A stretch of 9,452 bases of DNA, from the NCBI GenBank assembly GCA_965368585.1, contig CBDUNM010000181.1, forward strand, positions 1-9,452, in the 5' to 3' direction. Within the stretch, counting starts at the first letter, position 1, and each line of letters starts with the position of its first letter. Below the pieces are notes generated by a model, which searched no databases, was not told the DNA's origin, and saw only the letters and a program-made list of their open reading frames with translations. Position numbers and translations under genes: made by a program. This document shows, piece after piece, positions 1 to 7,077 of this stretch. This DNA comes from JARRQB01 sp965368585 (GTDB taxonomy: Bacteria; Pseudomonadota; Gammaproteobacteria; Chromatiales; Chromatiaceae).

Positions 1-228
1 TTGGCTTGCTTCGAACTCCGGCGCCGTCACCCAGACCGATACGCCGGCGCCGAGCCACTATACTCGCACACTGAAGCGTGCTTTTTCGCGGCCGGCAAGT
101 GGAGGTGCAGGACGCCGCCGCGAATTCGCGGCAAGTACGACCATCGACACGAAAGAGAGTATGCGCGGATAAGCGACCCAAACAGGCTTTTGGGTAGCAG
201 CCCCCGATATGAGGACAAGTAGGATCGC
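1..228. other. Left-edge intergenic region without a supported gene
   Basis: An open frame runs from the first base to a stop at 220-222, but its translation is rich in Arg, Pro, His and Cys, has no recognisable motif or hydrophobic core, and looks like chance translation of GC-rich DNA. The stretch contains two copies of CCGGCGCCG (18-26 and 44-52). It also has a small imperfect hairpin at 66-81 followed by five T at 82-86, which could be a weak terminator of a gene lying to the left. AGGA at 221-224 is the probable ribosome binding site of the following dehydrogenase and overlaps the stop of the open frame. The tail of a gene outside the window cannot be excluded. Confidence 0.5.
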
Positions 229-1194
229 ATGAATGGGAAACCCGTCGTCCTGGTGACGCGCCGACTCCCTCCGGCTGTAGAGCAACGCCTGCGGCGCGAT
301 TACTCTGCGCGGCTTAATGCCGAGGACGAGGTCTATTCCAGCAGCAAGCTGCTCGAGCTCGCGGGCGGCGCGGACGCGATCATTCCCTGTCATACCGAGC
401 GGCTTGACGCCGACGTTATCGCCCGACTGCCCACGAGTGTACGCGCCATCTGCAGTTTCTCGGTCGGCTACGACCACATTGACCTCGATGCCGCCAAAGC
501 GCGCGGCATCGTCGTGACCAACACGCCCGAGGTACTCAACAATGCGACCGCCGAGGTGACCATGCTGCTGCTGTTGGGTGCGGCGCGACGAGCGCACGAA
601 AACGCGCGCATGCTGCGAACTTCGACGTGGCAGGACTGGAGCGCCACCGACCAACTCGGCATCGAAATTACCGGCAAGCGTCTGGGCATCATCGGTATGG
701 GACGGGTCGGCCAGATCGTTGCCAGGCGCGCGCGCGGCTTCGATATGGAGATTCACTACTACAACCGCCGCCGGCTGGATCCCGAGGTCGAGTCAGGCGC
801 CACTTACCATGCGCAACTGCAGAGCCTGCTGCCGCTGTGCCAGGTTCTATCGATTCACTGTCCGGCGACCCCCGCAACCCATCGCCTGGTCAACGCAGAA
901 CTGCTTGCGCAGCTGCCGGACGGCGCGATACTGATCAACACCGCGCGCGGCGCTATTGTGGACGACGACGCGTTGATTGCCGCCCTGACAACCGGCAAAT
1001 TGTTCGCCGCGGGGCTCGACGTGTTCAACGATGAGCCGAACATCGATCGGCGCTACAGGGCGCTGGACAATACGTTCTTGCTGCCGCATATAGGCAGCGC
1101 GACCCGAGAAACCCGCGATGCCATGGGATTCCGGGCGCTGGACAACCTCGACGCCATCATGTCGGGAAAACAACCCAGAGACCAATTGGTGTGA
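229..1194 (+). CDS. D-2-hydroxyacid dehydrogenase, glyoxylate/hydroxypyruvate reductase type
   Basis: A cytoplasmic 321-residue enzyme of the D-isomer-specific 2-hydroxyacid dehydrogenase family, which interconverts 2-oxoacids and D-2-hydroxyacids. The Rossmann glycine motif GMGRVG is at residues 156-161. The family catalytic triad is present: Arg240 in NTARG, Glu269 in DEP and His287 in HIGS. The substrate-loop motif SVGYDHID is at 78-85. The loop after the second nucleotide-binding strand reads YYNRRR (177-182): the basic residues and lack of an acidic residue favour NADPH over NADH, as in GhrB/GyaR-type glyoxylate reductases. Length is normal for that group. The ATG at 229 follows AGGA with a short 4-base spacer. 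It stands alone on the plus strand and converges on the osmC-like gene 83 bp away. Glyoxylate, hydroxypyruvate or 2-ketogluconate are possible substrates; the sequence alone does not decide. Confidence 0.9.
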   Translation: MNGKPVVLVTRRLPPAVEQRLRRDYSARLNAEDEVYSSSKLLELAGGADAIIPCHTERLDADVIARLPTSVRAICSFSVGYDHIDLDAAKARGIVVTNTPEVLNNATAEVTMLLLLGAARRAHENARMLRTSTWQDWSATDQLGIEITGKRLGIIGMGRVGQIVARRARGFDMEIHYYNRRRLDPEVESGATYHAQLQSLLPLCQVLSIHCPATPATHRLVNAELLAQLPDGAILINTARGAIVDDDALIAALTTGKLFAAGLDVFNDEPNIDRRYRALDNTFLLPHIGSATRETRDAMGFRALDNLDAIMSGKQPRDQLV

Positions 1195-1277
1195 ACGCGC
1201 GTCGAATTTGCTTCAGTACGCAGACGTCTTCTCGATATCGTGCTGTGCATCTCCGGGCAAGGTAACAAACTTCTGAC

Positions 1278-1676
1278 TCAGGCACATTCGATCGTCAGCG
1301 CAACCGCTTTTCCCAGCGTATTCGCCGAGATACACCCGCGCTCCGCGATAACCACCAGTTTGGGGAGTTCTGCAGCCGGATCGCACCGCGCGCTGACCTG
1401 CATGTGGATGGCCGTGTAGCGTGCCGGGGCGTCCGCCAGTTCCCCCGAAATCTCCGCCTTGGCGTCTTGCAGGTCGATGTCGCGCGCCTTGGCCGCGGCC
1501 AGCAGGTTGCTCATGAAGCAGCCGCCGAGCCCCATCAACAGGGCCTCTCCGCCCATTGGACCCTTGTTCTGCCCCCCTTTAGACTCCGGCCGGTCCATGA
1601 TCCACTCGTGCTCGCGCGCGCGACCGCGCGATGACGAATGATCGACCTGTTCAACGTTGACATGGATGGTTGGCAT
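1278..1676 (-). CDS. OsmC-family protein (peroxiredoxin-like)
   Basis: A 132-residue OsmC/Ohr-superfamily protein. Members form intertwined dimers in the cytoplasm and reduce organic hydroperoxides through a Cys pair. The superfamily landmark GPMGGEALLMGLGGCFMS spans residues 39-56 and holds the presumed peroxidatic Cys53 at the start of the central helix. The presumed resolving Cys115 lies in the ERGCISANT segment (112-120), as in OsmC and Ohr. Two further Cys, 98 and 131, are outside the conserved pair. The start is well set: AGGAG (complement of 1684-1688) lies 7 bases before the ATG. It sits 29 bp downstream of mmsA on the same strand, so the two are probably cotranscribed. It is closer to the short YhfA-like OsmC subgroup than to classical OsmC or Ohr, so the true substrate is uncertain. 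Confidence 0.88.
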   Translation of the reverse strand: MPTIHVNVEQVDHSSSRGRAREHEWIMDRPESKGGQNKGPMGGEALLMGLGGCFMSNLLAAAKARDIDLQDAKAEISGELADAPARYTAIHMQVSARCDPAAELPKLVVIAERGCISANTLGKAVALTIECA

Positions 1677-1705
1677 CGCCTAGCTCCTGTGCGGAAATCG
1701 GTGGT

Positions 1706-3205
1706 TTACTTCATGGTGGGCATATGGAAATCAGCACCCGCCCGCATACCCGTCGGCCAGCGCGAGGTGACGGTTTTCAGTTTGGTATAGAAATGTACGC
1801 CTTCGACGCCGTGCATGTGGATATCGCCGAACAACGACCGCTTCCAGCCGCCAAAACTGTGGAAGGCCATCGGTACCGGTATGGGAACGTTCACGCCTAC
1901 CATACCCACCTGAACGCGCGATGCGTAGGTACGCGCGGTGTCGCCGTCACGGGTAAATATCGCCGTACCGTTGCCGTACTCATGCTCATTCACGATCTGC
2001 AGCGCACGGTCGAAATCCGGCACCCGCACCACGCACAGCACCGGACCAAAGATCTCTTCGCGATAGATCCGCATCGAGGTGGTCACACGATCGAACAGAC
2101 AGCCGCCGAGAAAGAACCCGTTTTCATGCCCGGGGATGCTCAGGCCGCGGCCGTCGACCAACAGTTCGGCGCCCTCCTCGACCCCGACATCGACATAACC
2201 ACTGACCTTCTCCAAATGGGCTCTGGTCACCAATGGACCCATCTCGGCCCCGCTGTCGGTGGCAGGTCCGACCTTGAGCGCCGCAACGCGCGGAGCGAGG
2301 CGTCCGATCAGCGCGTCCGCGGCCTCGTCGCCCACGGCGACCGCCACCGAAATAGCCATGCACCGCTCACCCGCCGAGCCGTACGCGGCGCCGATCAATG
2401 CGTCAGTGGCCTGATCGAAATCCGCGTCGGGCATCACGACCATGTGATTCTTCGCACCGCCGAGTGCCTGGACTCGCTTGCCGTGCCGGGTCGCCGTTTG
2501 GTAAACGTACTCTGCGATTGGCGTCGAACCGACAAAACTCACCGCCGCCACTTCCGGGTGCGTCAACAGCGTATCGACGGCCTCTTTGTCGCCGTTGACC
2601 ACGTTCATTACCCCGTCGGGAAGCCCCGCCTCGGTCAACAACTCCGCCAGCCGCAACGCGGTGGAGGGCACGCGCTCGGAGGTTTTGAGGATAAAGCAGT
2701 TGCCGGTGGCCAGTGCCATGGGAAACATCCACATTGGGACCATGGCCGGAAAATTGAACGGGGTGATACCGGCGCAAACCCCCAGCGGCTGCCGCAGGGA
2801 ATGACTGTCGACATCGGTGCCGACGTTCTCCGAGAAGCTGCCTTTAAGCAGATGCGGCGCACCACAGGCAAACTCAACGACCTCGATACCTCGCGTTACC
2901 GAACCCCGCGCGTCGTCGAGCACCTTGCCGTGTTCGGACGATACCAGACGCGCCAGTTCGTCGTGGTGCCTGTCCAATAACTCCTTGAACCGGAACAGCA
3001 CCGCGGCACGACGCAACGGCGGCGTATCCTGCCAGGCAGGGAAGGCCTGCCGCGCGATCCCGATGGCCGCAGCGGTCTCCGCCGCGGATGCCAAGGGAAC
3101 ACGCGCCGCAACCTCACCCGTCGTGGGGTTGAAGACGTCGCCGAACCGGTCGCTGGTGCCGGCGACGCACCTGCCGTTGATATAGTGCGTAAGCTGCTTG
3201 ATCAT
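1706..3205 (-). CDS. mmsA: CoA-acylating methylmalonate-semialdehyde dehydrogenase
   Basis: A 499-residue member of the aldehyde dehydrogenase superfamily. MmsA oxidises methylmalonate semialdehyde (valine, thymine and inositol breakdown) or malonate semialdehyde, using NAD+ and CoA, to propionyl-CoA or acetyl-CoA with loss of CO2. The N-terminal HYINGRCVAG and the cofactor segment ITPFNFPAMVPMWMFP (147-162) are typical of the family. The catalytic Cys282 is in SAGERCMA. The usual ALDH general-base Glu is replaced by Asn in GGAKNHMVVMPDAD (249-262), a hallmark of CoA-acylating MMSDH. The EEIFGPVL motif is near the C-terminal third. I prefer the ATG at 3205 (499 aa, the family norm) over the upstream TTG at 3223, which would add six residues. 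It heads a minus-strand unit with the OsmC-like gene and is divergent from tpx. No other valine-pathway gene (mmsB, enoyl-CoA hydratase) is in view. Confidence 0.94.
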   Translation of the reverse strand: MIKQLTHYINGRCVAGTSDRFGDVFNPTTGEVAARVPLASAAETAAAIGIARQAFPAWQDTPPLRRAAVLFRFKELLDRHHDELARLVSSEHGKVLDDARGSVTRGIEVVEFACGAPHLLKGSFSENVGTDVDSHSLRQPLGVCAGITPFNFPAMVPMWMFPMALATGNCFILKTSERVPSTALRLAELLTEAGLPDGVMNVVNGDKEAVDTLLTHPEVAAVSFVGSTPIAEYVYQTATRHGKRVQALGGAKNHMVVMPDADFDQATDALIGAAYGSAGERCMAISVAVAVGDEAADALIGRLAPRVAALKVGPATDSGAEMGPLVTRAHLEKVSGYVDVGVEEGAELLVDGRGLSIPGHENGFFLGGCLFDRVTTSMRIYREEIFGPVLCVVRVPDFDRALQIVNEHEYGNGTAIFTRDGDTARTYASRVQVGMVGVNVPIPVPMAFHSFGGWKRSLFGDIHMHGVEGVHFYTKLKTVTSRWPTGMRAGADFHMPTMK

Positions 3206-3375
3206 CTGACGTTCTCGGTACAAACCACCATCGGCGCAAAAACCGGGTTGTGCTAAGAATAGCCGAGATTTCCCGGGCGGCGTTGTCCATCTGGTATGAA
3301 ACCGAGCATCGAAAAACAGACAACCGCGCTACGCCCCATTTTCCGCGGCAGCGCCTAAACTTACCGGCATACGGT

Positions 3376-3393
3376 TCGCCGCGCGCGCGGCGA
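3376..3393. repeat. Perfect 18-bp GC palindrome upstream of tpx
   Basis: TCGCCGCGCGCGCGGCGA is identical to its own reverse complement over 18 bases. The core is an alternating CG tract. It ends 33 bases before the tpx ATG, in the mmsA/tpx divergent region. It could be an operator, a hairpin in the tpx leader, or a chance product of high GC content; no T-tract follows, so a terminator is unlikely. Confidence 0.55.
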
Positions 3394-3415
3394 GCAGTCG
3401 TCTTTGTCGAACAAC

Positions 3416-3420
3416 AGGTA
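3416..3420 (+). promoter_or_regulatory. Ribosome binding site of tpx
   Basis: AGGTA lies six bases before the ATG at 3427. It supports that start against upstream in-frame starts reaching back to 3250, which would add 59 residues foreign to Tpx. Confidence 0.6.
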
Positions 3421-3426
3421 ACAAAC

Positions 3427-3930
3427 ATGGCAACGATCTCATCCCGGGGAGAAAGGGTGGAAACCAGCGGTGAATTGCCGCCAGTGGGTAGCGCCGCCCC
3501 CGATTTTTCACTGCGCAAGTCTGACCTTACCCCAGTCACCCTGGCGGACTATGCCGGCTCCCGCCTGGTGTTGAACATCTTCCCCAGTATCGACACACCG
3601 ACCTGCGCCAAGTCGGTCAGGCAGTTCAACCAGCAGGCCGGCCGCATGCCGAATACCAGAGTGCTGTGTGTCTCGGCCGACCTGCCGTTCGCGCTGACGC
3701 GATTTTGCGGCGCAGAGGGCATAGACAACGTCGAAACCGCCTCGGTATACCGGGCACCCGAATTTGGAACCGATTACGGCGTCTACATGGCCGAAGGCCG
3801 TCTGGGGGGGTTATTGGCGCGAGCGATCGTGGTCGTCGACGAGAGCGGCAAGATCATCCACCAGGAACTGGTCCCGGAGATTGCCCAGGAACCGGACTAT
3901 CAGGCCGTGCTGGAGGCGTTGGAAACCTAG
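3427..3930 (+). CDS. tpx: Thiol peroxidase, atypical 2-Cys peroxiredoxin
   Basis: A 167-residue peroxiredoxin of the Tpx subfamily, which reduces alkyl hydroperoxides and H2O2 using thioredoxin. The domain begins with GSAAPDFSL (21-29). The active-site segment NIFPSIDTPTCAKSVRQFN (50-68) carries the peroxidatic Cys60, with Thr57 two residues before the Pro-Thr-Cys end of the motif. The resolving Cys94 lies in LTRFCGAEG, giving the Cys60-Cys94 disulfide pattern typical of Tpx. ARAIVVVDESGKI (131-143) and EPDYQAVLEAL close the fold. The open frame extends far upstream, but the ATG at 3427 is chosen because AGGTA at 3416-3420 precedes it and the protein then has the standard Tpx length. It is monocistronic and divergent from mmsA; the decayed gene at 3995-4501 faces it. 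No OxyR-type site was recognised by eye. Confidence 0.96.
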   Translation: MATISSRGERVETSGELPPVGSAAPDFSLRKSDLTPVTLADYAGSRLVLNIFPSIDTPTCAKSVRQFNQQAGRMPNTRVLCVSADLPFALTRFCGAEGIDNVETASVYRAPEFGTDYGVYMAEGRLGGLLARAIVVVDESGKIIHQELVPEIAQEPDYQAVLEALET

Positions 3931-3994
3931 CACCCGATCATCTTCGTGCTCGGACTCGAAGGCGCGATGCTGCCCGTCCGGCCGGTCCATCCGG

Positions 3995-4501
3995 CTACGA
4001 CCCCAGGTGTAGCCGTATTCCTGGATAACCGCGATACGCAGATACTCGAATCTGTCGCAGATCGTTGAATAGTGCCTTGTGAGCGCGATGCGTGACGACC
4101 GCCAGCGTCTGCTCGAGATACGAAACCGTGAAACGGCGGGTGCGTTTGATGATCTCGTCGGCCAAGTCGCCCGAAATGACGTCCGCCTCTCCATTCGCGG
4201 CCGTGCGCAACGCGTCCGACCAACTGCTGCTCGACAGAAACTTGAACTTGACGCCCGTCTTCGCTTCGATGAGGGTGGCGGTCTCGGCAACGATGCCGAC
4301 ATAGTTTCCGCTTTGGGTCAGTACCTCGAACGGAAACCAGGTCGGGTAGCCGGTAGGAGTCGTTTCCGGATGCTCGATCAGCCAGCGTTGTTCGTCCACG
4401 CTCAATTCGATTTGTCGCGTCTGGACGACACCGGCGCCGGAGGTGGTCGTTGCAAAATCCGAAGCGGCCGATTGCGCCGTTGGTCGTGCAATAGCGTGCA
4501 C
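3995..4501 (-). pseudogene. Remnant of a family-3 solute-binding (PBPb) domain protein
   Basis: The minus-strand reading from GTG 4501 gives 168 codons whose middle part matches family-3 periplasmic solute-binding domains often fused to sensor kinases or diguanylate cyclases. Visible are LSVDEQRWLIEHPE (33-46), a PTWFPFEV core (53-60), SGNYVGIVAE (64-73), SWSDALRTAANGEADVISGDL (roughly 93-113) and RRFTVSYLEQTLAVVTHR (122-139). After FNDL the frame loses the family pattern, while another minus frame at about 4000-4050 continues it with YLRIAVIQEYGYTWG; this indicates an indel near 4045-4065. There is no signal peptide, and an in-frame stop lies at 4553-4555 just upstream. The protein stops after about a third of a normal binding domain pair and no downstream output domain exists. 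It is most likely a truncated, frameshifted relic; a sequencing error could explain the shift but not the missing ends. Confidence 0.68.
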
Positions 4502-4736
4502 GGCCTCATAGCGGCAAGACTGCGAATTTGTCGCGCCCCGTTTGCCGGTCTGTCATCGGCAACGCCCGCGCTGTGGCGGGCCATGCGGGATACCGTCAGA
4601 GATCGGGTTGTGAAAACGCTGCATGCACCAACCGTGGCGAGTTAGGAACGTCCTTATCGACGCAAAGGTTGTCGAAATTTAAAAAATAGTGCAAGCTCCG
4701 CGTGATTTTTGCAAGATAATGCATAATTAACTCGCA
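4502..4736. promoter_or_regulatory. Upstream region of the tup operon with TGCAAG direct repeats
   Basis: This stretch turns sharply A+T-rich from about 4670 to 4736. TGCAAG occurs at 4690-4695 and again at 4710-4715, exactly 20 bp apart, about two helical turns. Two hexamers resembling a -10 box follow: GATAAT at 4715-4720 and CATAAT at 4722-4727; neither has a clear -35 at normal spacing. Transcription from the second would begin close to the tupB ATG. A TGCATGCA palindrome is at 4620-4627. The promoter assignment is inference. No ModE palindrome was recognised. Confidence 0.4.
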
Positions 4737-5444
4737 ATGCAGGATTTTGGCGCGGCTTTTCGACTGGCTTTTGATTTGGTGTTCTCCGCCGATCCTGACC
4801 TCGTCGAGATCGTCTGGTTGTCGTTACGGGTCAGCCTGACGGCCGTGGCAACCGCCTGTTTGATCGGCTTGCCGTTGGGAGCCGCCGTTGCAATGGCGCG
4901 CTTCCGCGGCCGGGCGGGGGTGCTTGTATTGCTCAACGCTCTGATGGGACTGCCGCCCGTGGTGGTGGGATTGATGGTTTATCTGATGTTGTCCAACGCC
5001 GGCCCGTTGGGCTGGCTGAGCCTGCTCTATACGCCCGCCGCGATGATCGTCGCGCAGACGATACTCATCACCCCCATCGTGGCCGCCTTGTCACGGGAAG
5101 TGATCGAACAGCTGCACACCGAATATGCCGAACAGTTCCGTTCGATGTGTGTCCCCGGATCGACGGCGGCCGGGGCGCTCCTCTGGGACGCCCGCTACAG
5201 CCTCCTCACGGTCGCCTTGGCCGGCTTCGGCCGAGCCATTGCCGAAGTCGGCGCGGTCATTATCGTCGGCGGTAATATCGACCACCTGACCCGGGTCATG
5301 ACCACGGCGATCGCCTTGGAAACATCCAAAGGCGATCTGGCGATGGCGCTGGGGCTCGGCGTCGTCCTGATGGCCATTGCCTTGAGCGTCAATGCCGCGG
5401 TAATGACCTTGCGACTCACCGCCGCGCGCTACGCCTATGCTTAA
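4737..5444 (+). CDS. tupB: Tungstate-type ABC transporter permease
   Basis: A 235-residue inner-membrane permease of the oxyanion ABC importer family. Five hydrophobic segments are apparent, at about residues 25-53, 62-86, 98-119, 157-178 and 201-224. The segment ALMGLPPVVVGLMVYLML (68-85) and the cytoplasmic coupling region EYAEQFRSMCVPG (129-141) through GFGRAIAEVGAVIIVGGN (163-180) match TupB proteins. The N-terminal FRLAFDLVFSADPDL, before the first helix, is also typical and supports the ATG at 4737. There is no Shine-Dalgarno sequence before this ATG. It is the first gene of a three-gene operon and overlaps tupC by 8 bases. Tungstate is inferred from the partner binding protein; related permeases carry molybdate or sulfate. 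Confidence 0.9.
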   Translation: MQDFGAAFRLAFDLVFSADPDLVEIVWLSLRVSLTAVATACLIGLPLGAAVAMARFRGRAGVLVLLNALMGLPPVVVGLMVYLMLSNAGPLGWLSLLYTPAAMIVAQTILITPIVAALSREVIEQLHTEYAEQFRSMCVPGSTAAGALLWDARYSLLTVALAGFGRAIAEVGAVIIVGGNIDHLTRVMTTAIALETSKGDLAMALGLGVVLMAIALSVNAAVMTLRLTAARYAYA

Positions 5445-6192
5445 CCCGGAACCCGTGCACGCCCCCGGGTTCCTGCTGCCGGGCATAGCTCAAGCGCTGT
5501 GCTACCAAAGCGCCGGGCAGCGGCTGATCGACCGCATCGACCTCGAACTGACTCGCGACACCCTGACTGTGGTGATGGGCGCCAACGGCGCCGGCAAGAG
5601 CCTGCTGCTGCGGCTGATGCACGGCATGCTGGCGGCCACCGGCGGCGAGATCACCTGGGGCGGGGCACCCCTCAGCGACGCGGTCCGCGAACACCAGGCC
5701 ATGGTGTTCCAACGTCCGGTGCTGCTGCGCCGCTCGGTCGCCGCAAATATCCGCTTCGCGCTCAAGCTGCGCAAGGGCAAGACCCACCGAAACGTGGTTC
5801 AGATTCTCGACGAGGTGGGACTGGCGAGCCGGGCCCATCAACCGGCGCGTTTGCTGTCGGGCGGCGAGCAGCAACGCTTGAACCTGGCGCGCGCACTGGC
5901 GCTGGAGCCCTCAGTGCTGTTCCTGGACGAACCCACCGCCAGCCTGGACCCGGCGTCCACCGCGGCCATCGAGGGCATGGTGCAGAAAGCACACGTCGGC
6001 GGCACCAAGATCGTGTTCGTCACCCATGATCTCGGACAAGCACGCCGCTTGGCCGACGACGTTGTGTTTCTCGACCGCGGCCGTCTTGCCGAACACACCC
6101 CCGCTGCGCTTTTCTTTGACCGACCCCAGTCAGAGGCCGCCCGCGACTATTTGGCAGGTCGGCTAAGCCTGCGTTTGCCACCACGACCATGA
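5437..6192 (+). CDS. tupC: Tungstate-type ABC transporter ATP-binding protein
   Basis: A 251-residue ATPase that drives the TupB channel from the cytoplasmic face. All nucleotide-binding elements are present: Walker A GANGAGKS (48-55), Q-loop Gln92 in MVFQRP, signature LSGGEQQR (140-147), Walker B LFLDEP (161-166), D-loop SLD (169-171) and switch His197 in VTHD. The chain ends about 50 residues after the switch His and has no C-terminal TOBE/Mop domain. It is therefore the short Tup type, not the long ModC type with its molybdate-sensing domain. The ATG at 5437 overlaps the tupB stop (ATGCTTAA shared, 8 bases) with no obvious ribosome binding site, suggesting translational coupling. A later start would also leave the domain intact, so the first 15 or so residues are less certain. 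Confidence 0.92.
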   Translation: MLNPEPVHAPGFLLPGIAQALCYQSAGQRLIDRIDLELTRDTLTVVMGANGAGKSLLLRLMHGMLAATGGEITWGGAPLSDAVREHQAMVFQRPVLLRRSVAANIRFALKLRKGKTHRNVVQILDEVGLASRAHQPARLLSGGEQQRLNLARALALEPSVLFLDEPTASLDPASTAAIEGMVQKAHVGGTKIVFVTHDLGQARRLADDVVFLDRGRLAEHTPAALFFDRPQSEAARDYLAGRLSLRLPPRP

Positions 6193-6200
6193 CACACAAA

Positions 6201-6206
6201 AGAGGA
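6201..6206 (+). promoter_or_regulatory. Ribosome binding site of tupA
   Basis: AGAGGA lies 8 bases before the GTG at 6215. It supports the GTG start, which gives a well-formed signal peptide, and lets tupA be translated at a higher rate than the coupled membrane genes before it. Confidence 0.65.
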
Positions 6207-6214
6207 AAAGATCC

Positions 6215-7045
6215 GTGTTGAGCAGAACCCTTATCCGCTCGATTGCGCTTGCCTGCGCCGCAGCCGTGCTGACCGGCAACCCGGTTGTCGCTGCAGACAA
6301 ATCGATCATTCTGCAATCGACCACGTCAACCGCCAATTCCGGTCTGTACGACGCCATTCTGCCCCGCTTTACCGAACAGACCGGCATCAGGGTCGACGTC
6401 GTCGCGGTCGGCACCGGCCAGGCGATCAACAACGCGCGCAACGGCGACGGCGACGTATTGCTGGTGCACGCCAAGCCAGCCGAGGAGAAATTCGTGGCCG
6501 AAGGCTATGGCGTGAAGCGCTTCGACGTGATGTACAACGATTTCATTATCGTCGGCCCGCCGGGCGACCCGGCGGGCATTTCCGGGAGTCAGGATGCGGC
6601 GTTGGCCTTACGAAAAGTAGCCGCGTCGCAATCTGTGTTCGTATCACGCGGCGATAATTCCGGGACTCACAAGAAAGAACTGCGCCTTTGGCAAGCCGCC
6701 GGCGTCGATCCGACTGCAGCCAGCGGCCGCTGGTATCGTGAAACCGGTTCCGGCATGGGCGCCACGCTGAATGCAGCTGTCGGCATGGGCGCCTATGCGT
6801 TGACCGATCGCGGCACCTGGATCAGTTTCAAGAACAAGCGGGACTTCCAGATTGCCGTCGAGGGCGACCGAGAGCTCTTCAATCAATACGGCGTGATGCT
6901 CGTCAACCCGGAAAAACACGCCAAGGTAAAAGCCGCCGAAGGCCAGGCCTTCATCGATTGGATTCTGGGCCGGGAAGGTCAGGCGGCGATCGCCGGCTAC
7001 CGATTGGGTGGCCAGCAACTGTTCTTCCCGAACGCCGCTCAGTAA
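6215..7045 (+). CDS. tupA: Tungstate-binding periplasmic protein
   Basis: A 276-residue substrate-binding protein of the TupA family, which captures tungstate in the periplasm and hands it to TupBC. Translation starts at GTG 6215. Residues 1-26 form a signal peptide with Arg residues, a hydrophobic core (IRSIALACAAAVL) and probable cleavage after VVA. The ligand-loop motif is STTSTANSGLYD (35-46), where the commonly quoted TupA form is TTTS. It is followed by GTGQAINNARNGDGDVLLVHA (66-86), PAEEKFVAEGYGV and MYNDFIIVGP (106-115), then VSRGDNSGTHKKE (143-155) and AYALTDRGTW (193-202), all in the order seen in TupA. It is last in the operon, 22 bp after tupC; most tup operons place tupA first. 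Preference for tungstate over molybdate is from family knowledge, not visible here. No tungsten enzyme gene is in the window. Confidence 0.92.
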   Translation: MLSRTLIRSIALACAAAVLTGNPVVAADKSIILQSTTSTANSGLYDAILPRFTEQTGIRVDVVAVGTGQAINNARNGDGDVLLVHAKPAEEKFVAEGYGVKRFDVMYNDFIIVGPPGDPAGISGSQDAALALRKVAASQSVFVSRGDNSGTHKKELRLWQAAGVDPTAASGRWYRETGSGMGATLNAAVGMGAYALTDRGTWISFKNKRDFQIAVEGDRELFNQYGVMLVNPEKHAKVKAAEGQAFIDWILGREGQAAIAGYRLGGQQLFFPNAAQ

Positions 7046-7077
7046 GCACCCAGGCCGCGCGGTAAGCGGGCGCCGGT

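Noticed and set aside
66..86. Hairpin plus T-tract as a rho-independent terminator
   Set aside because: The stem is only six pairs with one mismatch and no gene is visible upstream; it is too weak to list as a terminator.
58..756. Minus-strand open frame of 232 codons
   Set aside because: It is antisense to the D-2-hydroxyacid dehydrogenase, whose cofactor and catalytic motifs are intact; the shadow frame shows no family features.
1670..2980. Long plus-strand open frame of 436 codons
   Set aside because: It is antisense to mmsA and the OsmC-like gene start; its translation is His/Arg-rich with no domain, while the minus strand encodes a complete aldehyde dehydrogenase.
3250..3426. N-terminal extension of tpx by 59 residues
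   Set aside because: The extension is Arg-rich and unlike Tpx; the internal ATG at 3427 has a ribosome binding site and gives the standard length.
4079..4645. Plus-strand open frame of 188 codons
   Set aside because: It is antisense to the solute-binding domain remnant, with no recognisable domain and a composition typical of a shadow frame.
6215..7045. Reading the binding protein as a phosphate, sulfate or molybdate (ModA) binding protein
   Set aside because: The order of motifs (STTSTANSGLYD, GTGQA, DVLLVHA, EGYGV, MYNDF) is that of TupA, and the ATPase lacks the C-terminal molybdate-binding domain of ModC.
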